This document shows positions 15,972 to 23,716 of a DNA stretch of 64,000 nucleotides, one piece after another (position 1 is the stretch's first letter; each line of letters opens with the position of its first letter). Both the position numbers and the translations under genes were made by a program. This DNA comes from Clostridiaceae bacterium Marseille-Q3526. GTDB lineage: Bacteria; Bacillota; Clostridia; Lachnospirales; Lachnospiraceae. Location of the stretch: positions 205,983 through 269,982 of the forward strand of contig JAGTTS010000005.1 of the NCBI GenBank assembly GCA_018223375.1, given 5' to 3'. The notes beneath the pieces were generated by a model that did no database searches, was not told the DNA's origin, and saw nothing but the letters and a program-made list of their open reading frames with translations.

Positions 15972-16841
15972 ATGTTTAATTCAATTACAATGAAGCTTCA
16001 GGCGGATCATCTGATTATGGAGGCCCTGAAGGAGGATATATCGAGCGAGGACGTGAGCACCAATTCCGTGATGAAGCAGGCAGTGAAGGGAACGGTAGAT
16101 CTGCTGTGCAAGGAAGACGGAATCATTGCAGGCCTGGATGTGTTTAAGCGGGTATTTGAGCTTCTGGACCCGGCCACAGAGTGCGAATTTTTCTGTGCAG
16201 ACGGAGACGAGGTAAAGGCCGGACAGCTGATGGGAAAGCTGACAGGAGACATCCGGGTTCTCCTTTCTGGCGAGAGGGTGGCGTTAAATTATCTGCAGAG
16301 AATGAGCGGAATCGCCACCTACACCCACTCTGTGGCAGAGCTTTTAAAGGGAAGCAAGGTAAAGCTGTTAGACACCAGAAAGACGACGCCGAACATGCGT
16401 ATTTTTGAGAAATACGCGGTTCGGGCAGGAGGCGGCCACAATCACCGCTACAACCTGTCCGACGGCGTTATGTTAAAGGACAATCACATCGGAGCGGCAG
16501 GCGGAGTGGCCAACGCAGTCCGCATGGCCAAAGAGTACGCTCCTTTTGTGCGCCGGATTGAGGTGGAGGTGGAAAACCTCGACATGGTGAAGGAGGCAGT
16601 GGAGGCGGGAGCCGACATTATTATGCTGGACAACATGTCTCCGGAGGATATGAAGAAGGCGGTTCAGCTGATTGACGGAAGGGCGGAGACAGAGTGCTCC
16701 GGAAACGTGACAAAGGAAAATATCGCCCGCTATATCGACTGCGGCGTGGACTATATTTCCAGCGGCGCCCTCACCCACTCCGCTCCGATTCTCGACATCT
16801 CCTTAAAGCATCTGCATCCGGTAGAGCAGCCCACAGAATAG
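15972..16841 (+). CDS. nadC: Nicotinate-nucleotide pyrophosphorylase (carboxylating)
   Basis: A 289-residue quinolinate phosphoribosyltransferase of normal length. LSGERVALNYLQRMSGIAT, DTRKTTP and the AGGGHNHRYNLSDGVMLKDNH region, split over residues 130-175, are diagnostic of the family, and the C-terminal EVEVENLDMVKEA and SSGALTHS segments complete the barrel. It converts quinolinate and PRPP to nicotinate mononucleotide with loss of CO2, the last step of de novo NaMN synthesis. It lies between nadB and niaR in one transcription unit. Confidence 0.95.
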   Translation: MFNSITMKLQADHLIMEALKEDISSEDVSTNSVMKQAVKGTVDLLCKEDGIIAGLDVFKRVFELLDPATECEFFCADGDEVKAGQLMGKLTGDIRVLLSGERVALNYLQRMSGIATYTHSVAELLKGSKVKLLDTRKTTPNMRIFEKYAVRAGGGHNHRYNLSDGVMLKDNHIGAAGGVANAVRMAKEYAPFVRRIEVEVENLDMVKEAVEAGADIIMLDNMSPEDMKKAVQLIDGRAETECSGNVTKENIARYIDCGVDYISSGALTHSAPILDISLKHLHPVEQPTE

Positions 16842-16890
16842 GAAAACGGCGGGAAAACAGCTCCGGGAATGGAAGCAGGAGGTGCAGTCG

Positions 16891-17430
16891 GTGACTGGAA
16901 CAGATAGAAGAAACGAGATTGTAAAAATCATTCAGAAGAGCCCTTCTCCGGTGCCGGCCCGGAGTCTGGCGGCGTCCTGCCAGGTCAGCCGCCAGGTGAT
17001 TGTCCAGGATATCGCCCTTCTTCGGGCCGCAGGCTACGACATTATTTCTACCAACAGAGGCTACATTCTGAACAGCTTAGGCCAGGTAGAGCGGGTATTC
17101 AAGGTGCGCCACACGAACGAGCAGATGGAGGAGGAGCTGAACGCCATCGTGGATATGGGCGGCTGCGTGAAGGACGTGGCAGTGAATCACAGGATTTACG
17201 GCCGCATGGAGGCGGAGTTAAATATCAGTTCGAGGCGGAAGATCGCCCTCTTTCTGGAGGACATTAAACATGGAAGCTCCAGCCCTCTGAGCAGTATCAC
17301 GTCAGGCTACCACTACCACACAGTCAGCGCGGACAGCCGGGAGACTCTGGACGCCATCGAGGAAATGCTCCGCCAGAGAGGGTTTCTGGTGGAGGAACGC
17401 GGGGAAGCGAATAGGGAAGGGGCAGACTGA
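16891..17430 (+). CDS. niaR: NAD biosynthesis transcriptional repressor NiaR
   Basis: GTG 16891 is placed 8 nt after AGGAGG, so it is preferred to GTG 16882. The 179-residue protein has an N-terminal winged helix (ARSLAASCQVSRQVIVQDIA) and a C-terminal 3H domain with the conserved histidines (VRHTN, VNHRIYG, YHYHTVS). This is the domain pair of NiaR/YrxA, the nicotinate-responsive repressor of NAD genes in Firmicutes. Its place at the end of nadABC makes autoregulation through the nadA promoter likely. A strong terminator follows. Confidence 0.9.
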   Translation: MTGTDRRNEIVKIIQKSPSPVPARSLAASCQVSRQVIVQDIALLRAAGYDIISTNRGYILNSLGQVERVFKVRHTNEQMEEELNAIVDMGGCVKDVAVNHRIYGRMEAELNISSRRKIALFLEDIKHGSSSPLSSITSGYHYHTVSADSRETLDAIEEMLRQRGFLVEERGEANREGAD

Positions 17431-17444
17431 CGGCAGGCAGATAA

Positions 17445-17484
17445 GCAGAACAGAGTTCGCCAAGGCGGACTCTGTTCTGCGTTT
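17445..17484 (+). terminator. Terminator after the nad operon
   Basis: 17-nt arms (17445-17461 and 17464-17480) pair with a single G:U, followed by GTTTTC. Confidence 0.8.
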
Positions 17485-17555
17485 TCAGCTTAGCCAGGGC
17501 GGCCGCTATCCAATGTTTCCGGGGAACCGGCAGATTTTATTTTTTTGACAAACAG

Positions 17556-17612
17556 ATTGACATTTTTCTATATGTCAATTATAATAGAATCAACACATAG
17601 AAAAACATCTAT
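17556..17612 (+). promoter_or_regulatory. Promoter and operator of the ArsR operon
   Basis: TTGACA (17557-17562), 17-bp spacer, TATAAT (17580-17585): a full consensus promoter. The inverted repeat ATTGACAT (17556-17563) and ATGTCAAT (17572-17579) covers the -35 and spacer, and a second repeat ATAGA-N6-TCTAT (17597-17612) lies just after the start site. Both are well placed for repression by the ArsR protein. Confidence 0.8.
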
Positions 17613-17638
17613 TTGAATGGAGAGCGGAGGAATGCGGT

Positions 17639-17983
17639 TTGATTGACTATGAGGAATATGCAAAGATGTTTAAGGCGCTGTCAGATCCTAAACGGCTGAA
17701 AATCGTAGATATGCTGTCAAACGGAGAGCTGTGTGCCTGCAAAATTCTGGAGGAATTTCATATTACGCAGCCGACTCTGTCCCATGATATGAAGCTTTTG
17801 TGCAGCGCAGGCCTTGTCATTCCCAGAAAAGAGGGAAAATGGACGCACTATTCCCTGAACGCGGACAGGATGAACCAGGTGTACCGGGCAGTGGGGAAGC
17901 TGATGCTTCCGGATGAATTTGCAGGGCTGACAGACTGCGGCTGCCGGGACGGACGGGAAAAGAAGCGGGCAGAAGAAGCATAG
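17639..17983 (+). CDS. ArsR/SmtB-family metal(loid)-responsive repressor
   Basis: Begins with TTG 17639, 8 nt after GGAGG; the nearby ATG at 17632 runs into a stop after four codons, so TTG decides the start. The 114-residue winged-helix protein has the ArsR metal motif ELCACKI (C31 and C33) at the start of the recognition region ITQPTLSHDMKLL, and an extra DCGC near the C-terminus. The ELC-x-C motif is the trivalent arsenic/antimony type site. It leads an operon with a G3E GTPase, a thioredoxin-like protein and a permease, and would release the operator at 17556-17612 when the inducer binds. Confidence 0.9.
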   Translation: MIDYEEYAKMFKALSDPKRLKIVDMLSNGELCACKILEEFHITQPTLSHDMKLLCSAGLVIPRKEGKWTHYSLNADRMNQVYRAVGKLMLPDEFAGLTDCGCRDGREKKRAEEA

Positions 17984-18052
17984 GGAATAATGCGCAGAGG
18001 AAACAAGACAGAAGGAAAAGACACAGGCGATAGAATGGAAGGGAGAGGGAAA

Positions 18053-18997
18053 ATGGAAAAGGAACAAACAAAGCTGTATGTGCTGACAGGATTTTTAGGC
18101 TCAGGAAAAACAACGGCGCTTTTAAGGCTGCTCGATCAGCTGAAGGATCACAGAATCGGCATAATCCAAAATGAGTTTGGCAAGCTGGGAGTGGACGGAG
18201 AGATTCTGCGCAGAGGCGATATTGAGATGACGGAAATCAACAGGGGATCGATTTTCTGCTCCTGTTTAAAACTGAATTTCGTTCAGGCTCTGGCTGAGAT
18301 GGCAGCAAAAAACTTTGAATACCTGTTTGTGGAAAGTTCCGGCTGGGGCGATCCGTCTAATATGATGGAGATTCTGGAGGCGGCGAAGGTCGTCTCTGGC
18401 TATGAGTATGATTTAAGAGGCGTGATCTGCTTTGTGGACGCCGTCAACTTCTTAGAGCAGGTGAAGGACGAGGAGTCGGCGCATCGTCAGCTGAAGCACT
18501 GCAGTCTGGCAGTGATGACGAAGACGGATCTGGCAGATCCGAAGCAGACGGAGCAGGTCCGGGAAAAGATCAGGGAAATTAATCCTGACTGCAGGATTTT
18601 GACCAGCGTAAAAGGGGAGCTTGGAAAATCGCTGCTGGAGCAGGAGCTGAAGGCGGGCCTTTGGGCTGAGCCGGAGGAGACGACCAATTCGATAGAGACA
18701 AAGCCGAAATCCATTTTCATGGAGTATGAGGGGGAAGTGGAAAAAGACCGCATGAACCAGTTCCTCAAGGAGATTTCTTCTGACGTACACCGGGTGAAGG
18801 GCTTTTGCAGGCTGAAGGAAACGGGATGGACTCAAATCGATGTAGTAGGCTCTCTGATTGACTATAAAAAGGCCGAGGAAGAAAAGGAAACGCTGTCTCA
18901 GCTGGTGTTTATCTCAAAAATCGGTCCTGCCGTGATTAAGAAAATTTTTGCTGCCTGGGAGGCCCGGGTGGGAACGGAAATGAAGCTGAGAAATTAA
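18053..18997 (+). CDS. G3E-family (CobW/UreG-like) GTPase, probable metallochaperone
   Basis: Start at ATG 18053 (GGGAG 7 nt upstream) is preferred to upstream ATGs at 17990 and 18035. The 314-residue protein has Walker A GFLGSGKTT, a Walker B/ESSG element (LFVESSGWGDPS) and the guanine motif TKTDL. A C-S-C pair in GSIFCSCLK occupies the place of the CxCC metal motif of CobW/ZNG1 proteins. The C-terminal part resembles the CobW_C region. In this ArsR operon it could load or withhold a metal, or couple GTP hydrolysis to the permease; that is inference. Confidence 0.8.
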   Translation: MEKEQTKLYVLTGFLGSGKTTALLRLLDQLKDHRIGIIQNEFGKLGVDGEILRRGDIEMTEINRGSIFCSCLKLNFVQALAEMAAKNFEYLFVESSGWGDPSNMMEILEAAKVVSGYEYDLRGVICFVDAVNFLEQVKDEESAHRQLKHCSLAVMTKTDLADPKQTEQVREKIREINPDCRILTSVKGELGKSLLEQELKAGLWAEPEETTNSIETKPKSIFMEYEGEVEKDRMNQFLKEISSDVHRVKGFCRLKETGWTQIDVVGSLIDYKKAEEEKETLSQLVFISKIGPAVIKKIFAAWEARVGTEMKLRN

Positions 18998-19054
18998 AGG
19001 AACAAACGGCGTGAACGAAAAAAAGCGGAAGGGAAAAGAAGGAGGGGATTCAGA

Positions 19055-19291
19055 ATGAACATCAAGGTAATCGGCGCGGGCTGCGAGACCTGCGGACGAC
19101 TGTACGACTGCGTAGAGGAAGCGGTAAAGGAGACGGGAATCGACGCGGATCTTGAAAAGGTGGAGGATTTAATTGAAATTGTGAAGCTGGGAGTGATGAC
19201 GGCGCCTTCCCTGATGGTGGACGGAAAGCTGGTTCTGTCGGGGAGAACGGCGAAGAAGGACGAGATTATCAGGATATTAAAGTCTTTATAA
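19055..19291 (+). CDS. Thioredoxin-like redox-active disulfide protein
   Basis: A 78-residue minimal thioredoxin fold. The motif GCETCGRLYD gives a CxxC active site (C10 and C13), followed by the cis-proline loop TAPSLMVDG. It matches the small 'redox-active disulfide protein 2' family that is often encoded next to ArsR repressors and UPF0718 permeases. It probably reduces or carries a thiol-bound metalloid or cysteine pair of the permease. GGAGGGGATTC precedes the ATG. The permease gene starts 20 bp later. Confidence 0.85.
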   Translation: MNIKVIGAGCETCGRLYDCVEEAVKETGIDADLEKVEDLIEIVKLGVMTAPSLMVDGKLVLSGRTAKKDEIIRILKSL

Positions 19292-19310
19292 ACGGGAGGA
19301 AAGCAAAGGT

Positions 19311-20318
19311 ATGGCAGCGGCAGCTGGAAAGTGGATTCAAGATCAGCTTCTGGGAATGCAGTGGCTGAAGGAGGCGGTGGGAAAGGCGCTGGGCTTTCTG
19401 GGGGTGGATTTGGAGTCCCGCCTGGGGGGAAGCATCCAGTTCTTCCTCTACGATGTAATCAAGATTACAGTGCTTTTGTGTGTGATGATTTTTATAATTT
19501 CTTATATTCAGAGCTATTTTCCGCCTGAGCGAAGCAGGAGGATATTAGGGCGGTTTCATGGAATCGGGGCCAATCTGGCGGCGGCTCTGTTAGGGACGGT
19601 GACGCCGTTTTGTTCCTGCTCGTCGATTCCGCTGTTTATGGGATTTACAAGCGCGGGGCTGCCGCTGGGAGTGACCTTCTCCTTTTTAATCTCTTCTCCT
19701 ATGGTAGATTTGGGAAGTCTGGCCCTCCTCACTGGTGTGTTTGGAGTGAAAATTGCAGTCTTTTACGTACTGTTAGGGCTGGCCATAGCGACGGCAGGCG
19801 GAACGCTGATTGAGAAGCTTCATATGGAAGCGTATGTGGAGGACTTTATCAGAAATGCGGGAACCGTTGAGCTGGCTGTGCCAAAGCTTACGGTAAAGGA
19901 TCGCCTGATTTATGCCAGAACTCAGGCGGGAGAAACTCTTAAAAAGGTATTTCCCTATATCTTGGCAGGGGTGGCTGCGGGCGCTGTCATTCACAACTGG
20001 ATTCCTGAAGTCTGGATTCAGAAGCTGCTGGGAAAAGAAAATCCGTTTGGAGTAGTTCTGGCTGTGATGGCAGGCGCTCCCATGTACGCCGATATTTTCG
20101 GAACGATTCCCATAGCGGAGAGCCTGCTGGCAAAGGGAGCGCAGCTGGGAACCGTGCTGAGCTTTATGATGGCCGTCACGACGCTGAGCCTTCCGTCTAT
20201 GATTATGCTTGGCAAGGCGGTGAAGAAAAAACTTTTGTGGCTGTTTGCCCTCGTATGTATGGCGGGGATCCTGACGGTAGGCATTATTTTTAATCTGGCT
20301 CATGGATGGTTTATGTAA
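19311..20318 (+). CDS. UPF0718/ArsP-YraQ-type permease
   Basis: A 335-residue integral membrane protein with about eight hydrophobic segments in two similar halves. The first half has the signature TPFCSCSSIPLFMGF, the second GAPMYADIFGTIPI. These are hallmarks of the UPF0718 permease family that includes the organoarsenical exporter ArsP. Together with ArsR and the small thioredoxin it forms a metalloid or organo-metalloid efflux operon; the true substrate is unknown. A bidirectional terminator follows. Confidence 0.85.
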   Translation: MAAAAGKWIQDQLLGMQWLKEAVGKALGFLGVDLESRLGGSIQFFLYDVIKITVLLCVMIFIISYIQSYFPPERSRRILGRFHGIGANLAAALLGTVTPFCSCSSIPLFMGFTSAGLPLGVTFSFLISSPMVDLGSLALLTGVFGVKIAVFYVLLGLAIATAGGTLIEKLHMEAYVEDFIRNAGTVELAVPKLTVKDRLIYARTQAGETLKKVFPYILAGVAAGAVIHNWIPEVWIQKLLGKENPFGVVLAVMAGAPMYADIFGTIPIAESLLAKGAQLGTVLSFMMAVTTLSLPSMIMLGKAVKKKLLWLFALVCMAGILTVGIIFNLAHGWFM

Positions 20319-20324
20319 ACTTAC

Positions 20325-20384
20325 AGAGACTGAAAAACGCCTGGGAGACTTTTTATTTTGTCTCCCAGGCGCTTTTCAGTCTCT
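20325..20384. terminator. Bidirectional terminator
   Basis: Long arms (about 20325-20349 and 20359-20384) pair, with the core GCCTGGGAGAC/GTCTCCCAGGC and flanking AAAA/TTTT. It ends the permease operon on the plus strand and the dehydrogenase gene on the minus strand. Confidence 0.9.
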
Positions 20385-20388
20385 CTGC

Positions 20389-21357
20389 TTATTTGTTTAA
20401 GTATTCTTTATTTACAGTATGGATTGGAAGGTTTCCGGCAGCCATTGTCTTAATGTCCTCTGCCAGCATAGGCATAATCACGTCTCCGATATCGGCTGTA
20501 CCGCCTCCGATATGAGGAGTTACAACGATATTCGGGTTTGTGAGGAGCGGATGTCCGGCAGGAAGAGGCTCCTCCTCCACCACGTCCAGACCGGCTCCTA
20601 AGAGCTTTCCGGAGGCTACGGCCTCAGCCAGCGCTTTGTCGTCTACCAGACCGCCCCGGGAGGTATTGATAAGGATTGCATGATCCTTCATGGAAGCAAT
20701 CTCCGCTGCTCCGATCATATGGCGGTTTTCCTCTGTCAGCGGCACGTGCAGCGTGATCAGATCGGAGGAAGCAAGCAGCTCCTTCAGCGGAAGGTAGGAG
20801 AGGTGATACTCCTCCTCCATCTCCGGAGAGAGGCGGAAGGGATCGTAGTAGTTTGTCACTGCGCCGAAGGCCTGGGCCTTTCTCGCTACCTGACGGCCGA
20901 TATTTCCGGCTCCGATAACGCCAAGAGTTTTGCCGTTCAGGCAGAAGGAACCGTTTAAAAATGTATTTTTGCTCCACTCTCCCTTGGCGAGGCTCTCTGT
21001 GTGGCACAGAAGCTTGCGTCCTACGGCTAACATCAGGAGAACGGCCAGCTCGGAAACGGCTCCGGCGTTGGCTCCCGGAGTGTTTGTGACGCATACGCCG
21101 TGCTCTCCGGCTGCCTGGATGTCCACAGAATCGAAGCCTGCGCCCCAGCGGAGAATCATTTTCAGATTCGGATTGCGCTCAATGACTGGACGCGGCGCCT
21201 TAAAAATACGGAGAATCATAAATTCAGCGTCTGTCATGGCGTCGTAGGCCTCCGGCGTATCCACCGCTTTCAGCTCGAACTCCTCTTCCGGCAGCATAGC
21301 CCGAAGCTTTTCAAAGGTATGAGCGGGATAGGTTCCCGCAAGAATTACTTTTTTCAT
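20389..21357 (-). CDS. D-isomer-specific 2-hydroxyacid dehydrogenase
   Basis: A 322-residue NAD(P)-dependent dehydrogenase. The Rossmann motif GVIGAGNIGRQVA is at about 146-158. The catalytic set is R234 (NTSRGG), E263 (VVEEEP) and H282 (PHIGG), as in D-3-phosphoglycerate or hydroxypyruvate dehydrogenases. Substrate is unknown; it lacks the C-terminal ACT domain of many SerA proteins. It is downstream of an HMGL-like aldolase gene on the same strand (32-bp gap), so the aldolase product, probably a 2-oxo acid, may be its substrate. Confidence 0.9.
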   Translation of the reverse strand: MKKVILAGTYPAHTFEKLRAMLPEEEFELKAVDTPEAYDAMTDAEFMILRIFKAPRPVIERNPNLKMILRWGAGFDSVDIQAAGEHGVCVTNTPGANAGAVSELAVLLMLAVGRKLLCHTESLAKGEWSKNTFLNGSFCLNGKTLGVIGAGNIGRQVARKAQAFGAVTNYYDPFRLSPEMEEEYHLSYLPLKELLASSDLITLHVPLTEENRHMIGAAEIASMKDHAILINTSRGGLVDDKALAEAVASGKLLGAGLDVVEEEPLPAGHPLLTNPNIVVTPHIGGGTADIGDVIMPMLAEDIKTMAAGNLPIHTVNKEYLNK

Positions 21358-21389
21358 GATAATTTCCCTCCGAATGATTTCTGCTCTGA

Positions 21390-22400
21390 TTATTCGCTCA
21401 GAAGACGGTCTGCTGTTTCCTCAATCAGCTGTGCAGAAGGATTTTTCTGGTTGACGGCAGATACCTCTGTGATCAGGCGGAACAGGTTGACCTTCTTTTC
21501 AGCCGCTGTCTGACGGAACAGCTTTAAGAAGCTGGAGTGGCATCCGGAGAAGCCCAGAGTCAGGTCGGTCGGTGTGATAGGATTGTGGTAGTTGTGAGTT
21601 TCCATAGCCGGCTGCAGACAGTTCTCAATGAAGTCCAGCATACCGAAGAGATCTACGTCCATCATCTGTCCGTGGCGCTGCATCATAGCTACGCATACCT
21701 CTGTAGGCAGGTTTCCGGCGCTTCTGGCCATTCCCATCAGACCGCAGTCTAAGATTTTTGCTCCGTTCTGGGCTGCTGCCAGAGCGTTGGCTGCGGAGAG
21801 TCCCAGGTTGTTGTGGCAGTGGAAGGCAACCGGGATGGACAGAGCGTCTGCCAGCGCCTCTGTGTAGGCGGCCGCCTGATCAGGAAGCATGGTTCCGGCG
21901 GAGTCCATAATGGTGTACTCGTCAAGGCCTGCCGCTTCCAGTTTCTTAGCCTCCTCGGCTAATTCTGCCGGAGTCAGAAGATAAGCCTTCATGGCAGAAT
22001 AGAATGCCTTCAGATTTCTCTTTTTCATGTCAGCGATAGCTGTCAGGGCAATGTCTCCGTCTCCAGCGTCGGCTCCTACGCGGAGGAAGGACAGACCGTG
22101 CTCAGCAGCCAGATCCACATTTTTCTCGCGGTAGCGCTTTGCGTTTAAGAACATACCCAGCTCAGAACCGCGGTTCATGTACTTCTTGGCGATTTCCAGG
22201 TATTCCATATCTGTTAAGGCGTCTGTAAATCCGGCTACTTCATAAGCTCCGATACCGCCGGAATTTCCAAGCTCAATAATCGGCACATGGCAGGCGGTCA
22301 GTCCGTCTAATACCATATCTGTAATATCGGCTGGAAATCCCTTGCCCACTACGTTTCCGCCGTCTCTTAAGGTGCAGTCCATTAATGTAAGCTGATCCAT
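21390..22400 (-). CDS. HMGL-like (DmpG-type) aldolase
   Basis: The start at 22400 is set by AGGAG 7 nt upstream; the longer reading frame has no such site. The 336-residue protein belongs to the DRE-TIM metallolyase superfamily: DCTLRDGG near the N-terminus, FHCHNNLGLS with the second metal histidine, and GLMGMARSAGN as the glycine-rich loop. The nearest named type is 4-hydroxy-2-oxovalerate aldolase, but the acyl-CoA synthase branch cannot be excluded. It forms an operon with the 2-hydroxyacid dehydrogenase and runs divergently from the lysR gene. Confidence 0.8.
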   Translation of the reverse strand: MDQLTLMDCTLRDGGNVVGKGFPADITDMVLDGLTACHVPIIELGNSGGIGAYEVAGFTDALTDMEYLEIAKKYMNRGSELGMFLNAKRYREKNVDLAAEHGLSFLRVGADAGDGDIALTAIADMKKRNLKAFYSAMKAYLLTPAELAEEAKKLEAAGLDEYTIMDSAGTMLPDQAAAYTEALADALSIPVAFHCHNNLGLSAANALAAAQNGAKILDCGLMGMARSAGNLPTEVCVAMMQRHGQMMDVDLFGMLDFIENCLQPAMETHNYHNPITPTDLTLGFSGCHSSFLKLFRQTAAEKKVNLFRLITEVSAVNQKNPSAQLIEETADRLLSE

Positions 22401-22452
22401 TTGATTTCTCCTTTTTTCTTTTCTTTTAACTGAATTTATGATAACATTCCAA

Positions 22453-22470
22453 TATAACAATGTCTAACAC
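22453..22470 (-). promoter_or_regulatory. LysR-type operator at the aldolase promoter
   Basis: TATAACAATGTCTAACAC matches TATAACAATGTCCAACAG at 25157-25174 in 16 of 18 positions. Read on the minus strand it contains the direct repeat TGTTA-N5-TGTTA with a 10-bp period and ends in the -10 element TATATT of the aldolase operon. Probably the binding site of the LysR protein encoded next door. Confidence 0.6.
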
Positions 22471-22518
22471 TATATTTTAATAAAAAAAACAATGAATACA
22501 TTGTGGAAGGAGGAACAA

Positions 22519-23481
22519 ATGAATCTGAAAAGTATTGAATATTTTCTGGCGGCGGCAGAGGAGATGAATATCACAAGAGCGGCGGAACGGCTGTTTATCA
22601 GCCAGCAGGCGCTGAGCAGCCACCTGAAGCGGTTAGAGGAGGAGTACGGGGTTCCCCTGTTTGAGCGGCGTCCTTCCCTGCGCCTGACCATGTTCGGAGA
22701 GCAGATGGCGTTTTACGGAAGGCAGATCATCCAGGCGGAGGCCAATATGAGGGGAGCCTTTTCCGATATCAGCAAGAATCACAGAGGAACTCTGAGGCTG
22801 GGGATTTCCAGGCTGAGGGGAAAAACCTTTTTTCCGGTGATCTGGGATTTTTACCACGCCTCCCATCCCAATATTTCCATCGAGCTGATCCATGGAAACA
22901 GCAATACCTTTGAAGATCTGCTTCAGTCTGGAAAAATTGATTTATATATCGGCGTGGACGTGGTGGAGAATGCAAACAGAAAAATCTATGAGCTGACGAA
23001 AGAAAAGGTGCAGTGCTGCTTTTCAGAGGAGCTTTTGAAAACCTATTATCCGGAGGAGTGGGAGCAGATCCTGGGTGACTTTAAGCAGGGGGCAGATTTG
23101 AAACGGCTGCTCCGCCTGCCCTTCATCACTGTGCGCCAGGGAAACAGGCTGAGAAAGGGAATCGACGCGTTCTTTTCCTCCTGCCGCCTCCCGCAGTATA
23201 TTTTTGAGTGCGACGAGCAGGAACTGATTTACGATATGGCCAGAAAGGGGAGTGGAGCGGGCCTTCTGTCTCCGGTGGTCTGCTGGAAGAATTACCACGC
23301 CCAAAGAAAAACAGGGAAACCGTTTCATGTTTTTCCGGTTATCAATGAAATTCCGGAAAATACGGTTTCCCTGGTGTATCGGAAGGATTATCCACTTCCT
23401 GAGTATGCAAGAGATTTTATCCGGGATGCAGGCATGGTGTTCCAGAATTACTCCCGATCCATTCACCGGCATTTTGGATAA
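22519..23481 (+). CDS. LysR-family transcriptional regulator
   Basis: ATG 22519 after AAGGAGGA is used instead of the upstream in-frame ATG. The 320-residue protein has the LysR winged helix (MNITRAAERLFISQQALSSHLKRLE, across residues 14-38) and a two-lobed effector domain. It is divergent from the aldolase operon and convergent with the TRAP-type genes. Both flanking promoters share one motif, so it probably controls the whole locus. The perfect dyad ACAATG-N4-CATTGT at 22489-22504 lies just before its own Shine-Dalgarno and may mediate autoregulation. Effector unknown. Confidence 0.9.
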   Translation: MNLKSIEYFLAAAEEMNITRAAERLFISQQALSSHLKRLEEEYGVPLFERRPSLRLTMFGEQMAFYGRQIIQAEANMRGAFSDISKNHRGTLRLGISRLRGKTFFPVIWDFYHASHPNISIELIHGNSNTFEDLLQSGKIDLYIGVDVVENANRKIYELTKEKVQCCFSEELLKTYYPEEWEQILGDFKQGADLKRLLRLPFITVRQGNRLRKGIDAFFSSCRLPQYIFECDEQELIYDMARKGSGAGLLSPVVCWKNYHAQRKTGKPFHVFPVINEIPENTVSLVYRKDYPLPEYARDFIRDAGMVFQNYSRSIHRHFG

Positions 23482-23488
23482 TGAAAAT

Positions 23489-23713
23489 TTAGTCGCCGGA
23501 GGTCCAGCGGAATACGTAGCTCATGATAAAGGATACGATGGCTGTCAGGGAGCACATGATGCAGACAGGCGCTTCCAGGTGGCTTTCCGCCCAGATGGTG
23601 AGACTGCCGTTTCCGGTGATAACCGCCGCCATCTCAACTGCCACATAGCCGAAGGCCAGCAGAAGAGCAAGGGCAGCGCAGGCGATAAACAGGTAATTTA
23701 ACAGCTTTTTCAT
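23489..23713 (-). CDS. Small two-helix membrane protein next to the TRAP permease
   Basis: A 74-residue protein with two hydrophobic segments (about 6-32 and 48-68). It starts 3 bp after the stop of the TRAP-type permease gene. Typical TRAP small subunits (DctQ) have about 150-170 residues and four helices, so this is half that size; it may replace DctQ or be an accessory protein. No homologous motif is recognised. Its 3' end lies 7 bp from the stop of lysR, with no terminator visible between the convergent genes. Confidence 0.7.
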   Translation of the reverse strand: MKKLLNYLFIACAALALLLAFGYVAVEMAAVITGNGSLTIWAESHLEAPVCIMCSLTAIVSFIMSYVFRWTSGD

Positions 23714-23716
23714 GGC

